Shown piece after piece: positions 24,037 through 32,672 of a stretch of 38,018 nucleotides of DNA. Made by a program: the position numbers and the translations under genes. Numbering within the stretch: the first letter of the stretch is position 1; the number at the start of each line of letters is the position of its first letter. The stretch is taken from contig JABWAY010000003.1 in NCBI GenBank assembly GCA_013360825.1, positions 1-38,018 of the forward strand, read 5' to 3'. The notes beneath the pieces were generated by a model. That model worked only from the letters and a program-made list of their open reading frames with translations. It was not told where the DNA came from and ran no database searches. The stretch comes from Candidatus Brocadiia bacterium (GTDB lineage Bacteria > Planctomycetota > MHYJ01 > WSZJ01).

Positions 24037-24627
24037 ATGGTCGAGCAGGTGCTGGTCGTCCCCCGCGTGGACCTCTTCGGACTCACCCATAACCCCCACG
24101 GCTTCGAGACGAAGACGCTCGGGAGGGCCAGGGACCGGATCGCGCGGTTCGCGCGGTTCGTGGACCGCCCGTCCGCCGAGGACGACCCTTCGCTCAAGCA
24201 GATCATTCCCTACGCGGTGGTGCGAAGGGGGGCGCGGGTGATGACGCTGACGCGGCTCTCGAAACAGTCGGAAAAACGCCTGCACAACCGGATGTCGATC
24301 GGGGTCGGGGGCCACATCAATCCTGACGGCGGGATGGAGGGGATCGTGGAGCGGGGGCTGAAGCGCGAGCTGGAGGAGGAGCTTCACCTGCCTCCGGGGT
24401 ACGCCTGGCGCCCTGTGGGCTGCCTGAACGATGACTCGACGCCCGTGGGGTCGGTTCACTTCGGGCTTGTCTACGTGGTCGACGTGGAGACGGAGGACGT
24501 CGCGGTCCGGGAGACGGACCTGATGGAAGGGGGGTTCCGGGATGCGGCGGAGCTTCCGGCGCTGTCGGAGCGGATGGAGACGTGGTCGCGGTTTCTGGTG
24601 GAGAATCTGGGGCGGGTTCTGGCCTGA
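24037..24627 (+). CDS. NUDIX-family hydrolase
   Basis: A 196-aa protein from ATG 24037, which has GGAGG six bases upstream; the GTG at 24010 lies in the leader. The core reads SIGVGGHINPDGG, then ERGLKRELEEELHLP, a Nudix helix with REL-x-EE. The first Glu of the classic box is shifted, as in the GGHIN subfamily. An upstream PYAVVRRGARVMTLTR strand pairs with it. The substrate cannot be deduced; the family cleaves nucleoside diphosphates linked to another group. Convergent with the propeller-like gene 24 bases away. The ribosome site sits inside a small hairpin. Confidence 0.85.
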   Translation: MVEQVLVVPRVDLFGLTHNPHGFETKTLGRARDRIARFARFVDRPSAEDDPSLKQIIPYAVVRRGARVMTLTRLSKQSEKRLHNRMSIGVGGHINPDGGMEGIVERGLKRELEEELHLPPGYAWRPVGCLNDDSTPVGSVHFGLVYVVDVETEDVAVRETDLMEGGFRDAAELPALSERMETWSRFLVENLGRVLA

Positions 24628-24651
24628 GGGTCTGCGGGCCGCGGGCCCGGG

Positions 24652-25761
24652 TCAGGGAGCGACGACGGGGACGACGTCGGTGGTGGTGCCGCTGTCTTCG
24701 GAGATGGAGACGACGCGGCCGTCGGAGAGGATGGAGACGAGGCCGGCGAGCGGGTGGCGGATCGGGCGGCGGAAGGCGACGCCGCCGCGATCGATGGTCA
24801 GCTCGGCCTCGATCCGGCCGTCGGGCCGGATCCGACGGACCGCGAATTTCCGGAACGACCATCCGCCGATGAGCGCGCCGCGTTCGAGGGGGACGACCCA
24901 CTCGATGCGGATTTCCGGGTCGATCGCGGCCGCGGCGTCGGGGCCGAGGAGGGCGTAGATTTCCAGGCGGCCGGGGGCGTCCTTGGAGAGCCCGGTGGCG
25001 GGGCCGAGGAAACCTGGGACGGGCTGGCGGACGAGGGAACGGCCCTCGAAGCGGAAGCACTCGAGGGCGCCGCGGCTGGTGTGGACCCAGAGACGGTCGC
25101 GGACCCACAGGACGCGGCCCGCGAGTTCGCCGCCGCCCGACGGGATCCAGGGGGACTTGGCGATGGCCGCGCCGTCCGCGAGGAAGCATGCGGCGCAGGC
25201 CTGCTGTTCCTTGGCGAGGAACGATTCGACCTCGCAGCCGAGGACGCCGGCGGACAGGGCGATGGGCGTCGAGACCCAGTCCATCTTGCGGCCGATCGGA
25301 AACCGGCGGATGTCGCGGTCGCCGTCCCAGCGCCAGGCGAACGAGTCGTGTTTCTGGCTCATCCCGCGCGAGACGCCGATCCAGAGGTGATCGCCGATCA
25401 CGGCGGGGCGGTCGGCGTAGCACTCCCACGCAAACTCGTCGATCGTCTCCGGCCGGTCCGTCTCGAGCAGCACCAGACGCGACCGGTGCTGCGTGTGGCC
25501 GCGGTCGGTGGAGCGACTCTCCGTGATCGACGTCAGCAGGTGATCCTTCCAGCAGATCGGGAGCCAGAGCGGACCGTCGAAGCGTTTTCGCGAGAAGGTC
25601 TCGCCCGCGAGATCGATGACGGACCAGGTGCAGCCGAGGAGTCCCGGCTTGTGGAGCTCGGTGTCTCCGGTGATGGCGTGGAGACGCCCGTCCGGGAGAG
25701 CTCCGAGTTCGAGCCCCCGGCCGGGCAGGCGGCAGATCTCGTCCAGCACGAGGGGGCGCAT
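24652..25761 (-). CDS. Uncharacterised propeller-like protein cotranscribed with acetyl-CoA synthetase
   Basis: A 369-aa protein from ATG 25761, eleven bases after the synthetase stop. No signal peptide or transmembrane helix. The sequence repeats beta-strand patterns every ~45 residues with Gly-Asp turns (LELGALPDGRLHAITGDTEL, VIGDHLWIGVSRGM, GRVLWVRDRLWVHTSRG, ISEDSGTTTDVVP), which suggests a beta-propeller. It also contains CAACFLADGA. I do not recognise a named family. Cotranscription suggests a link to the synthetase, but propellers serve many purposes. It is the second gene of a two-gene unit ending near the NUDIX gene. Confidence 0.6.
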   Translation of the reverse strand: MRPLVLDEICRLPGRGLELGALPDGRLHAITGDTELHKPGLLGCTWSVIDLAGETFSRKRFDGPLWLPICWKDHLLTSITESRSTDRGHTQHRSRLVLLETDRPETIDEFAWECYADRPAVIGDHLWIGVSRGMSQKHDSFAWRWDGDRDIRRFPIGRKMDWVSTPIALSAGVLGCEVESFLAKEQQACAACFLADGAAIAKSPWIPSGGGELAGRVLWVRDRLWVHTSRGALECFRFEGRSLVRQPVPGFLGPATGLSKDAPGRLEIYALLGPDAAAAIDPEIRIEWVVPLERGALIGGWSFRKFAVRRIRPDGRIEAELTIDRGGVAFRRPIRHPLAGLVSILSDGRVVSISEDSGTTTDVVPVVAP

Positions 25762-25772
25762 GGGGTCGCTCG

Positions 25773-27758
25773 CTACGTCGCGCGCAGGATCTCCTCGAGA
25801 GCGTCCGGATTGTCCACGCTGGCCGTGTCCCCGACGTCCTGGCCCAGATACTTCTTCCGGATCGCGCCGCGCACGATCTTCGCCGAGCGCGTCTTGGGGA
25901 GCATGCGCACGAACTTCAGGGCCTCCGGTTTCAGGGTCTTCCCCAGACTCCGGACCACCTGGGCCTTGAGCTCCTCCCGCAGCGTTTCCGAAGGCCCGGC
26001 GCCGGGTTTCAGGACGACGAAGCAGACGAGCGACTCGCCCTTGATGTCGTGGGGAACCCCGATGGCCGCCGCCTCGGCGACGGACGCGTGCTCGATCAGC
26101 GCCCCCTCGACCTCGGCGGGACCGACGCGTTTGCCCGCGATTTTGATCGTGTCGTCCGACCGGCCGAAGAGGTACCAGAGTCCGTCGGCGTCGACCTTCG
26201 CCCAGTCGCCGTGGTACCAGACGCCGGGCCAGCGTGAGAAGTAGGTCTCGAGGTACCGGTCGGGGTCGTTGAGGAAACCCTTGGTCATGGAGGGGGCGGG
26301 TTTCCGGCAGACGAGGTGCCCGATGCCGCCGCGGATGGGGCGGCCGGCGTCGTCGAAGACGTCGACGTCCATCCCCAGCCCGGGACCGCCGAGCGTGCAG
26401 GGTTTCAGGGGCTGGATCGGAAGCGGGGAGAGGAGGCATCCGATGATTTCGGTGCCTCCGGAGATATTGATGACGGGGCAGCGTCCGCCGCCGATGTGGC
26501 GGAAGTACCACTGCCAGGAGTCGGGGTCCCAGGTTTCGCCGGTGGAACCCAGGATGCGGAGCGAGGTGAGGTCGTGGCGCCCGGGCTGTTCCACGCCGTG
26601 CGGGATGAGGACCCGGATGGCGGTGGGGGAGATGCCGAGGTGGGTGACCCGGAGGTCCTCGACGATTTCCCACAGGCGGTCGGGGCGCGGGTAGTCCGGT
26701 GCTCCTTCGAAGACGACGAAGGTGGCGCCGAAGAAGGTGACGCCAATCATCTCCCAGGGGCCCATCATCCAGCCGATGTCGGTGGCCCAGAAGAAGACGG
26801 AGTCGGGCTTGACGTCGAAGCAGTAGCCGAGTTCCTTCGCGATCTGGGCGATGCACCCGGCATGGGTATGCACCGTTCCCTTGGGCCGCCCCGTCGTGCC
26901 GCTGGTGTAGATGATGAGCGAGCGGTCTTCCGCATCGAGTTCGGCGGTTTCGCAGCGCGGGACCGCGCGGGCCACGAACTCGTGCCACCAGAAGTCCCGG
27001 CCCGGTTTCCAGGGGCAGTCTCCGCCCGTCCGCCGGAGGACGATCATGTGGCGGAGAGAGGGGACCTCGGCGGCAGCGGCGTCGGCTTCCTGCTTGATCG
27101 GCACCGCCTTTCCCCGGCGGACCCCCTGGTCCGCGGTGATCAGGACCCTGGCGCCGGCATCGGTGAGGCGGACGGCGAGGGCTTTCGACCCGAAGGCGCT
27201 GAACACCGGGATCGCGACGGCGCCGATCTTGAGGCAGGCAAAGAATGCCGCGACGACTTCGAGGACCATCGGCATGTAGATGCCGACCGCGTCCCCCCGG
27301 CCGACTCCGCATTCCTTGAGAGCGACCGCCAGCCGCGAGACCTCGTCGTGGAGTTCGCGGTACGTCCAGCGCCGCGTGTGCCCGTCGTCCTGCACGCCGA
27401 CGACCGCGACATGGTCGCCCCTCGCCGGGAGGTGCCGGTCGATGCAGTTGTCCACGATGTTCAGCCGGCCGTCGATGAACCAGCGGGTCCACGGGAAACC
27501 CTTTGACTCATCCTTCAGTGTCGTCCACGGGCGCTGCCAGCGGACCCCCAGATCCTCGAGGGCGGCCGCCCAGAACCAGTCGGTGTCCGTGGTCGACCTG
27601 CGGACCAGTTCGTCCACGGTCGCGATCGCGTGCGCCTTCATGAATCGCGTGACGTTGGCCGAGGCGATCCGGTCGGCCGTCGGAGTCCAGGCGTACCCGT
27701 TCGGGACCCCTCCGGGCGCCGGAGCCTGGCGCGGAGACTTCTTCTTCATCTCCGTCAT
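25773..27758 (-). CDS. acs: AMP-forming acyl-CoA synthetase, acetyl-CoA synthetase-like
   Basis: A 661-aa ANL-superfamily enzyme, length typical for acetate:CoA ligase. It activates an acid to acyl-AMP, then transfers it to CoA. Visible motifs: RWFIDGRLNIVDNCIDRHL near residue 92, typical of acetyl-CoA synthetases; P-loop YTSGTTGRPKGT; TDIGWMMGPW with the tryptophan near the acyl pocket; ISGGTEI; YHGDWAKVDADG (hinge); and LPKTRSAKIVRGAIRK, where K627 is the adenylation lysine that is often acetylated. A Ser-Ala replaces the usual Ser-Gly before that lysine. Substrate acetate is likely but not proved. First gene of a unit with the propeller-like gene. Confidence 0.92.
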   Translation of the reverse strand: MTEMKKKSPRQAPAPGGVPNGYAWTPTADRIASANVTRFMKAHAIATVDELVRRSTTDTDWFWAAALEDLGVRWQRPWTTLKDESKGFPWTRWFIDGRLNIVDNCIDRHLPARGDHVAVVGVQDDGHTRRWTYRELHDEVSRLAVALKECGVGRGDAVGIYMPMVLEVVAAFFACLKIGAVAIPVFSAFGSKALAVRLTDAGARVLITADQGVRRGKAVPIKQEADAAAAEVPSLRHMIVLRRTGGDCPWKPGRDFWWHEFVARAVPRCETAELDAEDRSLIIYTSGTTGRPKGTVHTHAGCIAQIAKELGYCFDVKPDSVFFWATDIGWMMGPWEMIGVTFFGATFVVFEGAPDYPRPDRLWEIVEDLRVTHLGISPTAIRVLIPHGVEQPGRHDLTSLRILGSTGETWDPDSWQWYFRHIGGGRCPVINISGGTEIIGCLLSPLPIQPLKPCTLGGPGLGMDVDVFDDAGRPIRGGIGHLVCRKPAPSMTKGFLNDPDRYLETYFSRWPGVWYHGDWAKVDADGLWYLFGRSDDTIKIAGKRVGPAEVEGALIEHASVAEAAAIGVPHDIKGESLVCFVVLKPGAGPSETLREELKAQVVRSLGKTLKPEALKFVRMLPKTRSAKIVRGAIRKKYLGQDVGDTASVDNPDALEEILRAT

Positions 27759-27829
27759 CCTAAGCCACCCGGCGGCGATTTCCTACGATCCAACGGCGCC
27801 TTCCCCGGCGAATTTGATGGCCCGTCGAT

Positions 27830-27852
27830 CCCCGTGCCCGCCCCGCACGGAG
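27830..27852 (-). terminator. Hairpin between the DUF255 gene and the synthetase gene
   Basis: CTCCGTGC and GCACGGGG (one G-U pair) form an eight-base stem around a seven-base loop, 24 bases past the stop of the DUF255 gene. No T-run follows it. The rest of the 118-base gap holds no convincing promoter for the synthetase. Confidence 0.35.
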
Positions 27853-27876
27853 ACTCCCCGACCGACCCGTCCGCGG

Positions 27877-30006
27877 CTACTTCAGGAGCGCCCGCAGTTC
27901 CTCCGGCGTCGTGACCGGCGCCGCGCAGGTCATCTCCCGGCAGACGAACGCCCGGGCGCCGCCGGCCGGAGACCGACCCTCGAGAAGCGGGAGGATGGCC
28001 TCCTCGCCCGGCGCGCCGTTTGCGAATGCAAGCACGCGGTGCGGCGTCCAGGTCGCGCGGGCCGTCGCCGCGAGCCGCTCATATGCCGGATCGCCGGGAT
28101 GCCCGGAGATCACGATCTCCCTCGGGCCGCGGACCAGGAACGACGCCTGGCGCAGCAGCTCCGGCTGCGCGGGCGCCGCCTGCTCGAGCCTGTCGCGGAA
28201 GAGGCCGATCGCCTTCTCCGCGCCGGCTCGCGGGGCGGCATCGCCGGTCATCGCCGCCACCCTCAGGAGCACCCCGCACGCCACCGAAATTCCCGAAGGG
28301 ATCGCGCCGTCGTAGGGGTCCTTCCTGCGCGCGATCAGCTTCTCGTGATCCCCGGCCGTGGACCAGAACGCACCCTGCACGGGATCCTCGAAAAGCCGGA
28401 CCATCTCCTCCGAAAGCGCGCGCGCCTCGCGCCAGAACTCCAGGTCCCCGGTCGCCTCGTAGACGTCCAGAAGCCCCGCGGCCAGAAACGCATAGTCGTC
28501 GAGGAACCCCTTCACGCTCATCACCCCGCCCCGCCATCCGCGGCGGAGTCTCCCGTCGACCCGGCACTCCTTCAGCAGAAACCGCGCCGCACGGACCGCC
28601 GCGTCGCGGTAGCGCGGTTCATCGAACACGCTGCCCGCGTACGCCAGCTCGCCGATCATCAGCCCGTTCCAGGACACGAGGATCTTGTCGTCGAGATGCG
28701 GGGGGATCCGTTTCGCCCGCGCCGCATACAACTTCTGCCGCGCGGCCTTCAGCGCCTCCTCCCGGGCCTCGTCCCAGACCGGCACGTGCAGCACGCTGCT
28801 GCCGTGCTCGAAGTTTCCCTCGGCGGTCACGCCGTAGTACGCGCAGAAGGCCGCCCCCTCGTCCTTCCCCAGCACCGCCTCCACCTCGCCGGGTTTCCAG
28901 ACGAAGAACTTCCCCTCCTCGCCTTCGCTGTCCGCGTCCGTTGCGCTCCAGAACGCCCCCTCCGGCGCCGTCATCTCCCGCAGGACGTAGTCGAGGACCT
29001 CCCGCGCGATCCGCGCGTGGTACCGGTTCCCCGTCGCCGCGAACGATTCCGTGTAGTTCCGCGCCAGCTGCGCGTTGTCGTAGAGCATCTTCTCGAAGTG
29101 AGGGACGAGCCAGCGCTCGTCCGTGGAGTACCGGGCGAACCCGCCCCCGATCTGGTCGTAGATTCCCCCGCGGGCCATCGCGTCGAGCGTCCGGCGCACC
29201 GCCTCGGCGGCCTTCGGGTCGTCCCCGCCCTCCCGCATCAGGAACGCGAGCATCATCGTGGGCGGGAACTTCGGGGCGCTTCCGAACCCTCCGTTCGTCC
29301 CGTCGAAGCGGCGCAGGATCTGGGAGGCGGCGGCGGGCAGGAGGGCGGCGTCCACCGTGGTCGGACCATCCGGCTTGCCGACGCTGGACAGGTAGTCCGT
29401 CAGGGCCTGCCCCTGCTTTTCGATTCCCGCGCGATCCTTCGTCCAGGCCTCCGAAAGGGCGAGGAGGAGCGTGCCGAATCCCGGCCGCCCCCGCCCGTCC
29501 TCGGGAGGGAAGTAGGTTCCCGCGTAGAACGGCTTGCCCTCGGGGGTCAGGAAAACGCTCATCGGCCAGCCGCCCGACCCGTGATTCAGCGCCTGGACCG
29601 CCTCCATGTAGATCTCGTCGACATCCGGGCGCTCCTCGCGGTCGACCTTGATCGCCACGAACCGCTCGTTGAGGATCTTCGCGATCGCCTCATTCTCGAA
29701 ACTCTCCCGCTCCATCACATGGCACCAGTGACAGGTGGAGTATCCGACGCTGAGGAAGACGGGCTTGTCCTCCGCGCGGGCGCGGGCAAACGCCTCCTCT
29801 CCCCACGGGTACCAGTCGACCGGGTTGTGGGCGTGCTGGAGGAGGTAGGGACTCTTCTCGCGGGACAGGCGGTTGGCGGGGTGCAACGGGGTCTCCCTGG
29901 AAGGGGGCTCGGGGTCGCGGGATGGGGCGGGGCCGGTTCTCGGCGCGGGGTCGCAGGCGGCGAGGATCGGAAGGATGCCGACGATCAAAAGCCTGCCGGA
30001 TCGCAT
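27877..30006 (-). CDS. DUF255 thioredoxin-fold / six-hairpin lipoprotein (YyaL family)
   Basis: A 709-aa protein from ATG 30006 (MRSGRLLIVGILPILAAC). The lipobox LAAC places the acylated cysteine at residue 18, so it is anchored outside the cytoplasm. Residues about 45-200 are the DUF255 domain, with SPYLLQHAHNPVDWYPWG, the redox-like CHWC (92-95), and GGWPMSVFLTPEGKPFYAG. The remainder is the alpha/alpha-toroid part (GGIYDQIGGGFARYSTDERW, PHFEKMLYDNAQL, SWNGLMIGELAYAG). Human SPATA20 is in the same family; its reaction is not established. No Shine-Dalgarno site is evident. Divergent from a CAP gene; the two starts are 66 bases apart. Confidence 0.9.
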   Translation of the reverse strand: MRSGRLLIVGILPILAACDPAPRTGPAPSRDPEPPSRETPLHPANRLSREKSPYLLQHAHNPVDWYPWGEEAFARARAEDKPVFLSVGYSTCHWCHVMERESFENEAIAKILNERFVAIKVDREERPDVDEIYMEAVQALNHGSGGWPMSVFLTPEGKPFYAGTYFPPEDGRGRPGFGTLLLALSEAWTKDRAGIEKQGQALTDYLSSVGKPDGPTTVDAALLPAAASQILRRFDGTNGGFGSAPKFPPTMMLAFLMREGGDDPKAAEAVRRTLDAMARGGIYDQIGGGFARYSTDERWLVPHFEKMLYDNAQLARNYTESFAATGNRYHARIAREVLDYVLREMTAPEGAFWSATDADSEGEEGKFFVWKPGEVEAVLGKDEGAAFCAYYGVTAEGNFEHGSSVLHVPVWDEAREEALKAARQKLYAARAKRIPPHLDDKILVSWNGLMIGELAYAGSVFDEPRYRDAAVRAARFLLKECRVDGRLRRGWRGGVMSVKGFLDDYAFLAAGLLDVYEATGDLEFWREARALSEEMVRLFEDPVQGAFWSTAGDHEKLIARRKDPYDGAIPSGISVACGVLLRVAAMTGDAAPRAGAEKAIGLFRDRLEQAAPAQPELLRQASFLVRGPREIVISGHPGDPAYERLAATARATWTPHRVLAFANGAPGEEAILPLLEGRSPAGGARAFVCREMTCAAPVTTPEELRALLK

Positions 30007-30072
30007 ATGATCACGGTCATCGAACCCGGTCCGGGTGTCAACCCCGGAGTCCGCATTCGGGAGGTTTCCCGC

Positions 30073-31347
30073 GTGGCCGTCCTGACTCGAGTCCTGCTCG
30101 CCGTGCTGGCCCTCTCCGCCGGTGTCGCCGCGGACGACCTGGCGGAGCTGCGGAAGCGCGAGGATGCGCTCCGCGCCGAGGAGGCGGGGCGGCGGCTGCC
30201 GCTCGCGGAGCACTGTGAGCGGTGCAAGATGTGGAAGGAAGCGGACGCGGAGTACCGCCGGCTGGTGGTGCTCGCCCCCGACAACGCGCAGGTCGCGGAC
30301 AGGGCGGCGAAGGCCGCCGAGAAAGCCAAGGTGGCGCAGAGCCGGCCCGCGAAGCAGGACGAGGCGTCGTATCGGCAGGGGGCGATGACCGTCTCACGGG
30401 AGATGGCGAAGAAGTGGTGGGAGCTGGCGCAGTGGGCCCTGGAGCGCGGGCTGAGGGTCGAGGCCGAAAAGACCGCGGAAAATGCGGAGGGGCTGGACGA
30501 GGTCGTCGGTGCGCCCTCCCCGCTGGCGAAGAAATTCTGGGAATCGATCTATCCTCTCGGCGATGAGCGGCGTCTGTCGATCGACGCGCTGAACGGGTGG
30601 CGAAAGCGGTGCGGGCTGAAGCCCGTCGAGTTCTCCGCGAGGCTCTCGGCGGGGGCGCAGCGGCATTCGGAGTACCTGCTGCGAAACGAGGGGCACCCGT
30701 CCACCGACGGACTGGGCGCTCACGACGAAGATCCCTCCCTCCCCGGGTACACCCCGGAGGGGGCGCACGCCGGCAAGTCGAGCGACATCGGGCAGGAACC
30801 GCCCGTCGCCGCGATGCTCGGAATGCTCGGGACCTACTATCACCGCATCCCGCTTCTCCACCCCGACCTCCAGCGGGTCGGGATCGGATGGGCGCCGCGC
30901 CCGGACGGACAGGGCGGGTGGTGCACCATCGACTGCATGTCCGGGCACGGGCCGCGGGTGGACTCCCCGCGCATCGTGGTGTACCCGCCGGACGGCTCCC
31001 GGGATGTGCAGCGCGCGTTCGACAACGAACTCCCGGACCCGATTCCGCCAGGGGAAGACCACGACTGCGGGACCTGCGTGAGCCTGAGCGTGTTCGACAA
31101 GGGAAAGCTCGAGAACTGCGAGATGACCGTGAAGGTGAACGGGGCGGCGGTGGAGGGGTACCTGTCCCATCCCGGGGCGCCCGCGCGGAAGGACCACGGC
31201 CAGGGGCGCAACATCGTCTTCATTCCGAAGGACCCGCTCCCGGCCGGGGCGAAGGTGGAGGTGAGCGCGAAGGGGTCGCTGGACGGCAAGCCGATCGCGA
31301 AGTCGTGGTCGTTCACGACCGGGCAGGACCTGTCTCATCCGCGGTGA
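30073..31347 (+). CDS. Secreted CAP-domain protein with TPR-like N-terminus and Ig-like C-terminus, copy 1
   Basis: A 424-aa protein from GTG 30073, chosen over ATG 30007 because GGAGG lies eight bases upstream and the signal peptide MAVLTRVLLAVLALSAGVAADD then begins at residue 1. A helical repeat region (LAEHCERCKMWKEADAEYRR) runs to about 120. The CAP domain, about 165-300, has ALNGWRKRCGLKPVEFSARL, GYTPEGAHAGKSSDIG and YYHRIPLLHPDLQRVGIGWA. The C-terminus resembles an SbsA-type Ig fold (VVYPPDGSRDVQRAF, ending SWSFTTG). No catalytic assignment is possible. A paralogue follows after 43 bases. Confidence 0.8.
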   Translation: MAVLTRVLLAVLALSAGVAADDLAELRKREDALRAEEAGRRLPLAEHCERCKMWKEADAEYRRLVVLAPDNAQVADRAAKAAEKAKVAQSRPAKQDEASYRQGAMTVSREMAKKWWELAQWALERGLRVEAEKTAENAEGLDEVVGAPSPLAKKFWESIYPLGDERRLSIDALNGWRKRCGLKPVEFSARLSAGAQRHSEYLLRNEGHPSTDGLGAHDEDPSLPGYTPEGAHAGKSSDIGQEPPVAAMLGMLGTYYHRIPLLHPDLQRVGIGWAPRPDGQGGWCTIDCMSGHGPRVDSPRIVVYPPDGSRDVQRAFDNELPDPIPPGEDHDCGTCVSLSVFDKGKLENCEMTVKVNGAAVEGYLSHPGAPARKDHGQGRNIVFIPKDPLPAGAKVEVSAKGSLDGKPIAKSWSFTTGQDLSHPR

Positions 31348-31390
31348 GACGGACACCGGCCCGCCCACGTCACTTTTCAGGGAGCCCGCC

Positions 31391-32635
31391 ATGCGTCGAT
31401 CCGTCGCCCTCGCCCTCGTGATCCTGCTCCCGCTCCTGGCCGCCGCGGAGGACGCGGCCGCGGAGTATCAGAAGCGCGCGAAGAAGCTGGAGCAGGAGGA
31501 GGGAACCGGCGCGGCGAATCTCGCCCGGCACTGCGAGTCGACGAAGATGTGGAAGGAGGCGGTCGTCGAACTGACCCGCGCGGCGGAGGTCTTTCCCGAC
31601 AGCCGGGATCTTCAGGAGCGCCTCGAGAAGGCCCAGCAGCGCGCCGACACCGTCGTGAGCCGGCCCACGGAAACGGAGAAAGCCCAGTACCAGGCCGGGC
31701 AGGCGGCGCTCCGGAGCGCGCTCGCGAAAAAGTGGAAAGACCTTGCGGCCTGGGCGAAAGGTCGCGGACTCGAGGACGAGTCGTTCGAGGCTGCGGCGCG
31801 CGCGGCGGACTTCGGGGAAACGAAGGCGGCGTCGAGCGACCCGAAGCAGCAGGCGGTGGACTGGCTCAACCTGGTGCGCCGCAAGCTGAAGGTCGGCGCC
31901 GTGACCCTCAGTCCGAAACTGAGCGCCGACGCCCAGAAGCACTGCGACTACCTCGTCCTGAACAAGATCCCCTCCAGCGCGAGCGGCGACCAGGTCCATG
32001 GGGAGGACCCCAACCTCCCCGGCTACACGCCGGAGGGGGCGAGGTCCGGCATGAGCAGCGACATCGGGCGCATGGAGCCGCTCGGCTCGATGAAGGGGAT
32101 GATCGGGACCTTCTACCACCGGATCCCGCTTCTCCACCCCGACCTGAAGGAGGTGGGGATCGGGTTCGCGAAGAGCGGGGACGCGGGGCGATGGGGGGGC
32201 GGGTGGTGCGCGATCGACTATTCCGGCGTCGGGGACCGCCAGGAGAAGGCCCCGCGCGTCGTCGCCTATCCGTCGCCGGGGCAGAAGGGGGTTCCGCGCG
32301 GATTTGACGGGGAGAATCCGGATCCGCGGCCGGCGGGGACGGATGTGGTCGGGTATCCGGTCACGCTGACCTGGTTCGACGGGGAGGAGGTCCGGGGTGT
32401 GGAGATGGAGGTGCGCGCCGCGGGCGTCCTGGTCCCCGGGTACGTCTCCTCGCAGGAGAAACCGGCGCGCGCCGATTTCCCGAACGACAACACGGCCTGT
32501 TTCATGGCGGAGGGGCCCCTGGCCGCGAGCACGCTTCACAAGGTCGTCGTCCGGGCGACGGTGAAGGGGGAGCCGTTCGAGATGACCTGGGAGTTCACGA
32601 CGGGGACCAGGATGTCGGAGGAGGGGTGGCGCTGA
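31391..32635 (+). CDS. Secreted CAP-domain protein, copy 2 (paralogue of the preceding gene)
   Basis: A 414-aa protein with GGGAG before ATG 31391 and signal peptide MRRSVALALVILLPLLAAAED. It repeats the architecture of copy 1: LARHCESTKMWKEAVVELTR, a CAP domain with WLNLVRRKLKVGAVTLSPKL, GYTPEGARSGMSSDIG and FYHRIPLLHPDLKEVGIGFA, and the Ig-like tail ending TWEFTTGT. The most conserved blocks are the GYTPEGA loop and the HRIPLLHPDL segment, so these are probably functional. Divergence elsewhere is large, so the duplication is old. Probably cotranscribed with copy 1; convergent with the fusion gene. Confidence 0.8.
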   Translation: MRRSVALALVILLPLLAAAEDAAAEYQKRAKKLEQEEGTGAANLARHCESTKMWKEAVVELTRAAEVFPDSRDLQERLEKAQQRADTVVSRPTETEKAQYQAGQAALRSALAKKWKDLAAWAKGRGLEDESFEAAARAADFGETKAASSDPKQQAVDWLNLVRRKLKVGAVTLSPKLSADAQKHCDYLVLNKIPSSASGDQVHGEDPNLPGYTPEGARSGMSSDIGRMEPLGSMKGMIGTFYHRIPLLHPDLKEVGIGFAKSGDAGRWGGGWCAIDYSGVGDRQEKAPRVVAYPSPGQKGVPRGFDGENPDPRPAGTDVVGYPVTLTWFDGEEVRGVEMEVRAAGVLVPGYVSSQEKPARADFPNDNTACFMAEGPLAASTLHKVVVRATVKGEPFEMTWEFTTGTRMSEEGWR

Positions 32636-32672
32636 GGCGGCCCCGCGGCGCCTGCGGGCTTCCGCGGACCGG

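Noticed and set aside
27280..30072. Long + strand ORF running through the acetyl-CoA synthetase and DUF255 regions into the CAP gene
   Set aside because: It is antisense to two well-conserved genes and has low-complexity, Arg/Pro-rich translation. It is a GC-rich shadow; only the part from GTG 30073 is real.
30007..30072. ATG 30007 as start of the first tandem CAP protein
   Set aside because: Would put 22 non-signal residues ahead of the hydrophobic leader, and its ATG overlaps the divergent start; GTG 30073 has GGAGG at eight bases.
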